Below, piece after piece: positions 1 through 6,268 of a stretch of 20,348 nt of DNA. The notes under the pieces were generated by a model. The model searched no databases, was not told the DNA's origin, and was given only the letters and a program-made list of their open reading frames with translations. Positions within the stretch are counted from its first letter, which is position 1; every line of letters begins with the position of its first letter. Source of the DNA: Nitriliruptor sp040882075 (GTDB lineage: Bacteria > Actinomycetota > Nitriliruptoria > Nitriliruptorales > Nitriliruptoraceae); contig NZ_JBBEBZ010000129.1 of assembly GCF_040882075.1 (NCBI RefSeq), forward strand, positions 1 through 20,348. The letters run 5' to 3'. Made by a program: the position numbers and the translations under genes.

Positions 1-12
1 GTGCGACCCGTT

Positions 13-55
13 CGGGCGGTTAGCTCAGATGGCGAGAGCGCCTCGTTTACACCGA
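13..55 (+). repeat. Left attachment-site copy (5' fragment of tRNA-Val)
   Basis: These 43 bases are identical to 13463-13505. They cover the acceptor 5' strand, D arm, anticodon stem and loop (TTTACAC, anticodon TAC) and the first bases of the 3' anticodon stem. After position 55 the sequence diverges, so no tRNA can form here. Positions 12 and 56 mismatch the right copy, which sets the repeat limits. Tyrosine recombinases commonly cross over in an anticodon loop, using the stem as the inverted core-binding sites. This is the likely left junction, with the original upstream flank of the tRNA at 1-12. Confidence 0.8.
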
Positions 56-157
56 AGCGCGAGCTGTCCACCGGTGTCCGAACTGGTCCGTAGGGTCCAG
101 GACTCGGCACTTCGCTTCCACCGCAGTCCGCTGAGGTCCACGTTGGTCCGGGCGAAA

Positions 158-180
158 CGCCGTCACTCGCGCCGTCACTC
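158..180 (+). repeat. Left-end tandem repeat pair (candidate integrase arm sites)
   Basis: CGCCGTCACTC occurs at 158-168 and again at 170-180, a 12-bp period. The shared unit CGCCGTCA recurs with the same 12-bp period and orientation near the right end (13378-13385 and 13390-13397). The 11-mer AAACGCCGTCA is identical at 155-165 and 13387-13397. Paired direct repeats inside both ends are typical of arm-type sites bound by the N-terminal domain of lambda-family integrases. Function here is inferred from position only. Confidence 0.45.
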
Positions 181-370
181 CAGTCAGCCCTGGCCTCCTG
201 CGTGTCGAGAATGGTCAAGCGGTTCGGCATCGTCCGGGCGGTGGGACGAGAACCCTTTGTCACCGACGGAAGCGCTCTAGCTGATCATCGCGTCCCTGAA
301 CGTCCCGCCGCCTTTCCTGTCAACCGCCCTGTGAGAGGACGCGACGGCTCCCATCCCACGACGGCGCGCA

Positions 371-388
371 GCCAAGGTCGACCTTGGC
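371..388. other. Perfect 18-bp palindrome
   Basis: GCCAAGGTCGACCTTGGC is its own reverse complement. It can be read as a 7-bp stem with a TCGA loop, or as a dimer-binding operator. It lies about 100 bp beyond the stop of the leftward GNAT gene, so it could be a weak terminator hairpin for that operon. No T-tract follows on either strand, which leaves its role open. Confidence 0.45.
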
Positions 389-490
389 AAGGTGAAGAGG
401 GGGTCCGGGGAGGGCGAGCTGGAGGTTGGCCAGCAGCTGGTGGGACGGAGACGTAGCTGACGCCCTGGCGGCATTGGTCGACTCCTCCAG

Positions 491-994
491 CTATTCGAGG
501 CCGAACGTACGAGCCAAGTCCACGGCGCGGGCGAATAGGCGCAACTGATCCGTCGGCCACCGGACGAACCCGTACTGCTCGTAGAACCCGGCGGCGTCCT
601 CGTCGATGGCATCAACCACCAGGAGCCGAACCGCCACGCGCTCGCGGATCGCCAGCACTTGGTCGATGACGCTCCGCATCAGCCGCTCACCGAGCCGCTG
701 ACCCTGATGGTCCTTCGCCACGGCCATGCGGCCCAGAAGGATGGCTGAGACTCCAAGGTGCGCCGGGTGTTTACCTACGAGGTTGGCTGGAACCTCCTCC
801 ACGGCCACCACGTGGACGGAGATTGCGAAGAAGCCGAGAACGGTCGAGCCGTCGTCAGTCAGGACGTACGTCGTCGAGGATTCTGCCACGTCGGCGGCTT
901 GGCGTGCCGTCTGCTGGAACCACTCGTCCAGCTCGTCGCGCCCGCACGTGAAGTCGACGCGGTTGTGGTCGCGCGACAGGCGTTCGAGCCACAC
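491..994 (-). CDS. GNAT-family acetyltransferase toxin (TacT-like)
   Basis: A 167-residue protein of the type II toxin family that acetylates aminoacyl-tRNA and halts translation. The N-terminus carries the family pattern of an early RDH followed by FTCG and ELDEWF (roughly residues 8-26). The acetyl-CoA loop follows as DHQGQRLGERLM (about 110-121), and the C-terminus has a GFYEQYGF segment (about 147-154) typical of the GNAT core. The GTG start (994) directly follows the antitoxin TGA (997-995), with zero spacing, so translational coupling is likely. Pairing with an upstream DUF1778 protein is the classic TacAT/AtaRT arrangement. The family call is strong; the exact tRNA target cannot be read from the sequence. 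Confidence 0.88.
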   Translation of the reverse strand: MWLERLSRDHNRVDFTCGRDELDEWFQQTARQAADVAESSTTYVLTDDGSTVLGFFAISVHVVAVEEVPANLVGKHPAHLGVSAILLGRMAVAKDHQGQRLGERLMRSVIDQVLAIRERVAVRLLVVDAIDEDAAGFYEQYGFVRWPTDQLRLFARAVDLARTFGLE

Positions 995-1294
995 TCAGCG
1001 GCTCGCGACCGGAAACGGCTCGATGTGACCAAGGCGCTTCGACATCTCCGGGATGACCCGCGGGTGATCCTCGTAGAGCCAGGTGTGGAAGTCGGCCGCC
1101 GCCTCATCCGCGATGATCGTCACGCGACTCGACAGCACGATGTTCTGAGCGTCGCGCAGGGCTCGTGAAAGCACGAAGCTCGTCACGTCCTCCCCCGAGA
1201 GGGCCGCGGCCTCCGCGAGCACTTCCTTCTGCTCAGGAGTCACCCGGAACCCAAGCCGCTCGCTTCGCTCAGCGCGCTTGGTCGCGGCTTCCAT
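995..1294 (-). CDS. DUF1778 ribbon-helix-helix antitoxin (TacA-like)
   Basis: A 99-residue antitoxin. The N-terminal part (RSERLGFRVTPEQKEVLAEA, roughly residues 9-28) and the following GEDVTSFVLSRAL match DUF1778 ribbon-helix-helix DNA-binding proteins. The C-terminal tail (about 60-95) would wrap the acetyltransferase. The ATG at 1294 is chosen because GAGGGGA lies about 7 nt upstream; a longer frame to 1333 would run through the repeat-rich promoter region. The gene is the first of a two-gene leftward operon with the GNAT toxin. Such antitoxins usually repress their own promoter together with the toxin. Near an element end, the pair probably stabilises the element (inference). Confidence 0.88.
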   Translation of the reverse strand: MEAATKRAERSERLGFRVTPEQKEVLAEAAALSGEDVTSFVLSRALRDAQNIVLSSRVTIIADEAAADFHTWLYEDHPRVIPEMSKRLGHIEPFPVASR

Positions 1295-1314
1295 CGTCAG
1301 TCCCCTCGGCTCTT

Positions 1315-1335
1315 GTACACACACAACGTACACAC
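1315..1335. promoter_or_regulatory. Direct repeats upstream of the toxin-antitoxin operon
   Basis: GTACACAC occurs at 1315-1322 and 1328-1335, 13 bp apart. The pair sits 21-41 bp upstream of the antitoxin ATG, where an autoregulatory site would be expected. Ribbon-helix-helix repressors usually bind short tandem repeats, so this is a candidate operator. No convincing -35/-10 pair could be fixed. Confidence 0.45.
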
Positions 1336-1417
1336 GCCGTATCGGCTCGACTAGTGCCGAACTGGAGATTGGCGGGCAGGCGCGCGGAGAGCGTTCGTGA
1401 CCATTCCGTGACCACTA

Positions 1418-1453
1418 CGCCGAACGGCCACCCCGAAAGGCGGCCGTTCGGCG
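1418..1453. terminator. Strong hairpin, probable terminator of the HTH regulator gene
   Basis: CGCCGAACGGCC (1418-1429) is exactly complementary to GGCCGTTCGGCG (1442-1453) across a 12-nt loop. It lies about 70 bp past the stop of the leftward regulator gene and upstream of the toxin-antitoxin promoter, so it would insulate the two units. There is no T-run, which is common in high-GC actinobacterial terminators. Just beside it (1396-1403 and 1407-1414) CGTGACCA is directly repeated. Confidence 0.6.
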
Positions 1454-1520
1454 TCAGGGCTAGCGCGGCGCGTTGGACGTCGCCGACGAGCTTGCCCGTC
1501 TCAACGCCTCCCACGAACTG

Positions 1521-2364
1521 CTACGCAGGCGCGTTCGCGGATGGCACCGCCAGGTAAGTGACGCATGTTTCGGGGTCTGCCCAGGGGATGAGGTCACGTG
1601 CTTGGACGTCAGCTCCGAGCTCGTCCAGCGCTCCTCGCATCAGACCGAGATGGATCGCGCAGATGACGTCCTGGTGTTCTCGTGCGACTTCGAGGAAGGG
1701 ACAGCGGCGTAGGACGATCTCGGCGTCGCCGGGACCGGTCCGGTCGAGCTCGGGTGCGAAGCCGAACCTGTCGAGCAGGTGCAGCAGTTGCGTGATCGCC
1801 CCGTCGGCGTCGGGGGTGCTGAACGGTGCGGGTCTGTCGACGATGAAGCTGCCCCAGGCGTGCCCGGCCCGTTCGGCTGCTTCGGCTGGGTCCTCGGAGC
1901 TCGCGTCGAGGTAGCTCGCCAGGATCTTCGCGAGGAACGGGTAGCCGCCCTCCATCGGGTTCGGGTTCGGGTTCGNNNNNNNNNNNNNNNNNNNNNNNNN
2001 NNNNNNNNNNNNNNNNNNNNNNNNNNNNNNNNNNNNNNNNNNNNNNNNNNNNNNNNNNNNNNNNNNNNNNNNNNNTCGGGTTCGGGTTCGGGTTCGCCTC
2101 CTCCTCGGCAACGGATCGGTAGAGGAGCTTCGGACGACCCGGTCGATCTCGGTCCTCGGCGACGGCCTCCACCAGGCCGGCTTCCTCGAGCAGATTGAGG
2201 TGGGCCCGCACCGTGTTCACGTGCAGCTCGAGCCGTTCGGCGAGCGCGGCGGTGTCGAGGTCGGACTCGTCACGGAGGACCTCGAGCAAGCGGGCTCGGA
2301 CCGGACTCGACAACGCCCGGTAGACCTGCTGCTCACGCGGAACGGATCTTCCGGACGTCGTCAT
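1521..2364 (-). CDS. ArsR/SufR-type HTH regulator with Fe-S-type cysteines (interrupted by assembly gap)
   Basis: The N-terminal part encodes a winged helix-turn-helix: a SSPVRARLLEVL segment, then LAERLELHVNTVRAHLNLLEEAGLV and a wing containing RPGRPKLLY. The C-terminal part has RRCPF, VICAIHLGLMRGALDELG and a final ETC, the spaced-cysteine pattern of SufR-like regulators that bind an Fe-S cluster and may sense iron-sulfur, redox or nitric oxide state. The two halves are joined by an Asn-Pro repeat encoded by (TCGGGT)n, with a 100-N gap inside; the placeholder puts the halves out of frame, so true length is unknown. Start ATG 2364 is preferred, with TACGGT at 2376-2371 allowing a leaderless transcript; GTG 2385 is an alternative. 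It lies downstream of the NuoF operon in the same orientation and is a good candidate to control the island. Confidence 0.78.
1955..2095. repeat. (TCGGGT)n hexanucleotide repeat flanking a 100-N assembly gap
   Basis: At least three TCGGGT units run up to the gap (1955-1975) and about three follow it (2076-2095). The run of N is exactly 100 (1976-2075), the usual placeholder length, so the repeat probably broke the assembly. Read leftward the unit encodes Asn-Pro. Six-base units keep the reading frame when copies are gained or lost, so expansion would change linker length without switching the gene off. Confidence 0.85.
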
Positions 2365-2506
2365 GTCACGACCGTATCGGTGCACGAGGACCTGAGGGCC
2401 TCCTGGTGTTGGTGCAGGCGTCCGTACCAGGTCGGTCCTGTCGCCGCTCGTCGGTCACGGGCGAGCAGCCACCCACTGGCTGCGGCTGAGGCTGAGAGCT
2501 GGACGG

Positions 2507-3862
2507 TCATCGCGCGCCGGTAGATGCGTAGCTCCAGTCGGAGCGTTTGCGGGCGTAATGGGGGTCGTAGGCGAACATGCCGGTTGCATCGTCGAGTGAC
2601 TCGATCTTGGGAACCTGTTCGAGCACGGGGGCGTCGCAGGTCCGTCCGAGGTGGGCGACGAACTCGTCACGGAACGTGTCGAGCAAGCTGCCGACCAGCA
2701 GCTGCTCCCCGGCCGGCAGCGCGCAACGGGTCTGATCGGTGATCATGGGGATGCGGTCGGCGATCGCCTCGAGATCGTGCGCACTCCCCTCGCCAGCTTC
2801 GACACGTCGGAGCAGGTCGGTGATCGCGGCGCAGCCGAGCTTGCAGGCGGAGCACTGCCCGCAGGACTCGATCGCCAGGAAGTGCGATAGTTGCGCCGCG
2901 ACACGCACGATGCAGTGTCTGTGGTCGTAGACGATGAAGCCACCGGACCCGAGACCGGTTCCGGCCGTGCGCATGTCTTCGTAGGTCAGTGGGGTGTCGA
3001 GCCGATCAGGGCTGATCACGGGGGATGACACACCGGAGAAGATGGCCTTGATGTCCTCAGCGCCGGCGATGTCGACCAGCAGTTGGCGCAGCGGTGTCCC
3101 GAGCGGGAGCTCGTACACACCGGGACTGGTGACATCCCCGACGACGGTGAACAACATCGTGCCGGGCGAGTCGACGGTGCCGAGCCTGCGGAAGGCGGTG
3201 GCTCCCTTGTTGAGGATGAACGGAACGTTGGCGAGGGTCTCGACGTTGTTGACCACGGTCGGGTGGGGTTGACCTGTCGTGGCGAACAGACCGTGCTGGA
3301 ACGGCGGGAGCCAGCGCGGCATCGGCAGGTTGCCCTCGATGACCTCGAGCAGGCCGGTCTCCTCGCCGAACAGGTACTCGTCGGGGCCTTGAACGATGTG
3401 CATGACGTCCGCGTCTTCCCAGCCGGCTCGAACCATCGCGTGCAGCGCGGCGTGCAGCAATGCGGCCTGGCTGGTCTTGGCTTTCACGCCGAGGTGCACC
3501 TGGTCGGCGCCGATCGCGTGTCGGGCGATGAGCATGCCTTCGAGGACCAGAAACGGGTTGGTCTCGAGCAGACGCCGGTCCTTATAGGTGCCCGGTTCGC
3601 CTTCAGCGCCGTTGACGACCAGCCGTGGAGCACTCTCGGTCTCGGCGGCTGCATCACGCACGGAGCGCCACTTGGTCGCAGTGGGGAAACCCGCGCCGCC
3701 GCGACCGCGGAGCCCGGCATCCGCCACCTCGGCGATGACTTCGTCGGGCTCCATGCCTAGTGCCGTCCCCAGTGCCTGACCGCCCCCGACGGCGATGTAG
3801 GCGTCCAACGACGTCCGTGACGAGGGAGGCAAGAGCCGGTCTGCCAAACCAGCCTCGCCCAT
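2507..3862 (-). CDS. NuoF-type NADH dehydrogenase (diaphorase) subunit, orphan
   Basis: A 451-residue flavoprotein of the complex I 51-kDa/HoxF family, which takes hydride from NADH to FMN and passes electrons to a 4Fe-4S cluster. Visible motifs: the glycine-rich nucleotide site RGRGGAGFPTATKW (residues 52-65), the FMN site NGAEGEPGTYKDR (84-96), an SLBB segment (246-262) and the cluster ligands C334, C337, C340 and C380. The ATG at 3862 has a strong GGAGG about 7 nt upstream. It follows the SRPBCC-like gene by 34 bp in the same operon. NuoE and NuoG partners and other complex I subunits are absent, so it probably feeds electrons from NADH to a local acceptor such as the ferredoxin encoded at 8584-8910 (inference). 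Confidence 0.88.
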   Translation of the reverse strand: MGEAGLADRLLPPSSRTSLDAYIAVGGGQALGTALGMEPDEVIAEVADAGLRGRGGAGFPTATKWRSVRDAAAETESAPRLVVNGAEGEPGTYKDRRLLETNPFLVLEGMLIARHAIGADQVHLGVKAKTSQAALLHAALHAMVRAGWEDADVMHIVQGPDEYLFGEETGLLEVIEGNLPMPRWLPPFQHGLFATTGQPHPTVVNNVETLANVPFILNKGATAFRRLGTVDSPGTMLFTVVGDVTSPGVYELPLGTPLRQLLVDIAGAEDIKAIFSGVSSPVISPDRLDTPLTYEDMRTAGTGLGSGGFIVYDHRHCIVRVAAQLSHFLAIESCGQCSACKLGCAAITDLLRRVEAGEGSAHDLEAIADRIPMITDQTRCALPAGEQLLVGSLLDTFRDEFVAHLGRTCDAPVLEQVPKIESLDDATGMFAYDPHYARKRSDWSYASTGAR

Positions 3863-3896
3863 TACGCCTCCTTCCGTTCGCTCTGCGTGGATGCCG

Positions 3897-4877
3897 TCAG
3901 TTGGCGGCGGACACGAGATGGGGCCGCTGGCTCGACGACTGGCCTGCGGACGTGCCGGTTAGCCCGTCGCGGACCGCTCCGGCGAAGGCAGTCCCAGCGG
4001 ACCGCAGGATCTGGTCACGTTGTTGCTTGTCGGCCCGTGGCCGGCTCAGGTCGTAGCCGGGTGCTCGTCTCGAGAGCAGCGCGAGCCTCGTCCCCCCAGG
4101 GTGGGCTTCGATGAGCAGCGCGAGTTCCAGCTGCGGCCAGCCGGTTGCCTCCTCGTCACCGTGCCAACCGACCCACGCGCACGCGGGCTCACCCACCCGC
4201 GCGTGCCTGCTCCGGACGGCCGGGGACGCGGGGGCGCGGAACCGACCGGCACGCAGGGGCTCGCGCGCGTCGGCGAGCGCCGTGGCGGTCGCGCGCTCGG
4301 CCAGCTTCTGCAGGTCGGCTTCCAGGCATCCGTGCGCCGCGCCAGCCTCGCCCTCGAGTGCCTGGAGGTGGTGGACGAACATCGGGGAGCGTTCGAACCC
4401 CGCCACGTTCGCGGTCGGTGGCCGGGCGCCACGGTCGTCGAGGTGGTCGGCGAGGTCCTGCAGGAAGCGGTGGATGCTGACGTGCACGATGTGTTGGCCC
4501 TGGCGACGGTCGACCCGACCGGTGTCGAGCCCGCCCTGCGGTGAGCGTCGCGAGAAGAACAGCAGCCGTGAACCGCCCGGCCCGGCAGGCACGGCGACGA
4601 GCTGGCCGGTGAGCGCCGGCCAGCCGGTCTTCTCCTCCGGTCCGCTCCAGGTGACCTCGACGCAGCCGAGCTCACCCGGCCCGGTCGGGCTAGCTGTCGT
4701 GGTCGGGAGCGCGGAGATCCTGAGACCCCAGGGCCGGATGTGAGGCCCCATCACGCTCAGGGCGTCGGCGGTTGCCCGACGAACGGCCCCGGAGGGATCG
4801 GCCAGGAGCCGCTCGCACACCTCTTCGGGGCTGGCGGCGAGGGGGACGGACGTGTACTGGTGCACCGGGGGCGTCAT
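3897..4877 (-). CDS. Tandem SRPBCC-like protein of unknown function
   Basis: A 326-residue soluble protein that appears to contain two copies of one domain. Copy one ends with GWPALTGQLVAVPAG, SRLLFFSRRSP and a helix ending FLQDLADHL (about residues 80-145). Copy two has GWPQLELALLIEAHPG, TRLALLSRRAP and a helix ending FAGAVRDGL (about 245-310). The pattern of a tryptophan-containing strand, TRL strand and long C-terminal helix resembles SRPBCC/polyketide-cyclase-like ligand-binding folds, a moderate-confidence fold guess. The ATG at 4877 has GGAG about 7 nt upstream and lies 13 bp after the cupin gene, so it belongs to the hemerythrin-cupin-NuoF operon. I do not know its function. Confidence 0.7.
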   Translation of the reverse strand: MTPPVHQYTSVPLAASPEEVCERLLADPSGAVRRATADALSVMGPHIRPWGLRISALPTTTASPTGPGELGCVEVTWSGPEEKTGWPALTGQLVAVPAGPGGSRLLFFSRRSPQGGLDTGRVDRRQGQHIVHVSIHRFLQDLADHLDDRGARPPTANVAGFERSPMFVHHLQALEGEAGAAHGCLEADLQKLAERATATALADAREPLRAGRFRAPASPAVRSRHARVGEPACAWVGWHGDEEATGWPQLELALLIEAHPGGTRLALLSRRAPGYDLSRPRADKQQRDQILRSAGTAFAGAVRDGLTGTSAGQSSSQRPHLVSAAN

Positions 4878-4890
4878 GTGGGCTCCGATC

Positions 4891-5286
4891 TCAGGCGGCC
4901 GGTTCGGGCTCCTTGGACGGCGTCACGGTGATGAGCACGACGGTGTCGGAGACCGCTTCGAGCGAGTGCGGCCCGACGGGGCAGGCAGCCCACACGCCGT
5001 CGGTCAGGGTCACCGCGGTCCGGTCGTGAGCGAGCACGGCGGTGCCTCGGATGCCGAGCAGGGTGGTCGGGCCCGGGGCGAGGTGATCTTGCAGGCGCTG
5101 CCCGGCGGTCAGTGCGAGCAAGGTCTGCTTCAGGGATGCCCCCGAACCCGGGGTGAGGGTCCGGGCTGAGCGTCCTGACCGAAGCTGGCTGGCTTCGGCG
5201 AGCAGTTCCTCCGCAGCCGCGTGCAGGTCGAACGGGCCTTCGGCTTCGGCTGGCTCGCGTCGGGGTGCGTGTACCTCGGTGTTCAC
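4891..5286 (-). CDS. Small cupin-fold protein
   Basis: About 131 residues with a single RmlC-like cupin barrel. After a helical N-terminus the first cupin motif is seen as QDHLAPGPTTLLGIRG and the second as CPVGPHSLEA (roughly residues 70-115). Only one histidine survives in motif one, so metal binding is uncertain. The GTG at 5286 is chosen because GGAGGAG lies 6 nt upstream. An ATG at 5346 overlapping the hemerythrin stop would add 20 residues, but it reads through the 23-bp palindrome and lacks such a site. It is the second gene of the leftward operon. Small cupins of this type accompany hemerythrin and DUF2249 genes in many redox loci (family knowledge); the role is unknown. Confidence 0.75.
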   Translation of the reverse strand: MNTEVHAPRREPAEAEGPFDLHAAAEELLAEASQLRSGRSARTLTPGSGASLKQTLLALTAGQRLQDHLAPGPTTLLGIRGTAVLAHDRTAVTLTDGVWAACPVGPHSLEAVSDTVVLITVTPSKEPEPAA

Positions 5287-5311
5287 GCTCGGCTCCTCCG
5301 TACCTCTGGCG

Positions 5312-5334
5312 GGGTCGATCGGTCCGATCGACCC
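5312..5334. promoter_or_regulatory. 23-bp perfect inverted repeat between hemerythrin and cupin genes
   Basis: GGGTCGATCGG at 5312-5322 and its exact complement at 5324-5334 flank a single base. It lies in the 56-bp space between the hemerythrin stop (5343) and the cupin start (5286). A one-base centre cannot form a tight RNA loop without opening several pairs, so a dimer-binding site is at least as likely as an mRNA hairpin that sets relative expression within the operon. Confidence 0.55.
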
Positions 5335-5342
5335 TCGGTCGG

Positions 5343-6164
5343 TCATCTGGTGGCCGGTTCGGCGGCCGTCCGGGTGAACCGCAGGCGCCAGGTCTCGGGG
5401 CCTCGCTCGACGTACTCGACGGCGAACGCCGAGGGCCAGCGTTGCTCGATCTGCTGGAGCAACGGGAGCGGATCGTGGGGTGCCACCAGGATCAGGCTGG
5501 CTGCAGGTGCGACGGCCTCGAGCGCGCCGAAGATCGTCGCGTGACGGATCGCGTGGGGGATCGTCCGCGCATCGAGCTCCGGCGCAGCATCCGGCTCGTC
5601 GTGGCACCCGCACACGTGTCCAGGTGGCCCCTCGGCGGGCCGGTGCTCCGGGTTCTCCGCCGCCTCCGCGACACCCTGCTCGGCTCCTCGAAGCATCGTG
5701 TGCATCTCCGCGAGCAGCTGCGCGACCGACGTATCGCGTGCCGCCACCAGCGCCGGTAGCAGCAGGTCGTTCGCCTTGGCGACGTGGGTCTCGAAGAGCG
5801 TCTGCGCGGCACCTGCTTGGGCCACCGCGCTGGGTGCGTCGTCGGTCGACGCCAACCGAGCGACGAGGGCGCCCAGCAGGGCGTGCTCGTGCGCCATCGC
5901 CCGCACCAGCGGTTCGAGCGCCGGCAACTCGCGCGTGGCCGGGTAGAGCACCGCCTCCTCCGCCTCGTGGTGCCGGATAAGCGCAGCCCGGCACCACGTG
6001 ACGAGCGCGTCCCTTGCGCCCTCCCAACCCGCGTCTCGCCGCACCGCGGCCAACAGCGCCGCCGTCCGCGTCGACAGCCCGCCGACGAGTTCCGCGTGCT
6101 GGCGTTCGATGGTCTCGAGCGCCTCGCTGTCGGCGGCGTTCGAAGCCAGGGAGATGGTCGGCAC
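5343..6164 (-). CDS. Hemerythrin HHE-domain protein fused to DUF2249
   Basis: A 273-residue fusion. Residues about 15-160 form a four-helix hemerythrin HHE domain with candidate di-iron ligands H23, the HHEAEE cluster (65-70), H92/H94 and H127, suited to binding O2 or nitric oxide. A linker carries a CGCH motif (185-188). Residues about 195-265 are a DUF2249 domain (RTIPHAIRHATIFGAL, then APHDPLPLLQQIE and a WRLRF strand). The GTG at 6164 is the only start available: the frame extends upstream without ATG or GTG. A promoter-like TTGAAT/TAGTCT pair ends about 35 bp upstream. It is the first gene of the operon running to NuoF. Hemerythrin and DUF2249 proteins recur with denitrification and nitrosative stress genes, which supports that role without proving it. 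Confidence 0.9.
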   Translation of the reverse strand: MPTISLASNAADSEALETIERQHAELVGGLSTRTAALLAAVRRDAGWEGARDALVTWCRAALIRHHEAEEAVLYPATRELPALEPLVRAMAHEHALLGALVARLASTDDAPSAVAQAGAAQTLFETHVAKANDLLLPALVAARDTSVAQLLAEMHTMLRGAEQGVAEAAENPEHRPAEGPPGHVCGCHDEPDAAPELDARTIPHAIRHATIFGALEAVAPAASLILVAPHDPLPLLQQIEQRWPSAFAVEYVERGPETWRLRFTRTAAEPATR

Positions 6165-6268
6165 ATGCGGTCCGATGGTTGGGCAGATGGTAAAAACTAA
6201 GACTAGCAGTTATTCTTTCTTATTCAACGGTCCCAGGTGATGGCGATCGGGCGAGCGAGGAGAGTCGG
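6165..6268. promoter_or_regulatory. Divergent AT-rich promoter region, hemerythrin operon / ctaD
   Basis: An AT-rich island at 6190-6226 separates the leftward hemerythrin gene from rightward ctaD. On the minus strand TTGAAT (6227-6222) and TAGTCT (6205-6200) are 16 bp apart, a plausible promoter placing transcription about 30 nt before the hemerythrin GTG. On the plus strand TATTCT (6211-6216) or TATTCA (6221-6226) could serve as the ctaD -10, without a clear -35. Shared control of both units is likely from the layout. Confidence 0.55.

Larger units (their letters stand above)
56..490. other. Left-end non-coding stretch of the element
   Basis: I see no supportable gene in these 435 bases; the open frames lack family signatures and overlap on both strands. 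The stretch holds several GGTCC-type motifs (85-150), the candidate arm repeats at 158-180 and the perfect palindrome at 371-388. It is best read as the left attachment arm plus the region downstream of the toxin-antitoxin operon. Confidence 0.5.

Noticed and set aside
13..55. A second functional tRNA gene at the window start
   Set aside because: Identity stops inside the anticodon stem, and no T arm or acceptor 3' strand follows.
29..615. Several 80-110-residue open frames on both strands near the left end
   Set aside because: No family signature, no ribosome site and mutual overlap; one overlaps the GNAT gene antisense to its real frame.
1976..2075. Frameshift or pseudogene in the HTH regulator
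   Set aside because: The frame break is produced by a 100-N placeholder whose length is arbitrary; both halves carry intact domain motifs.
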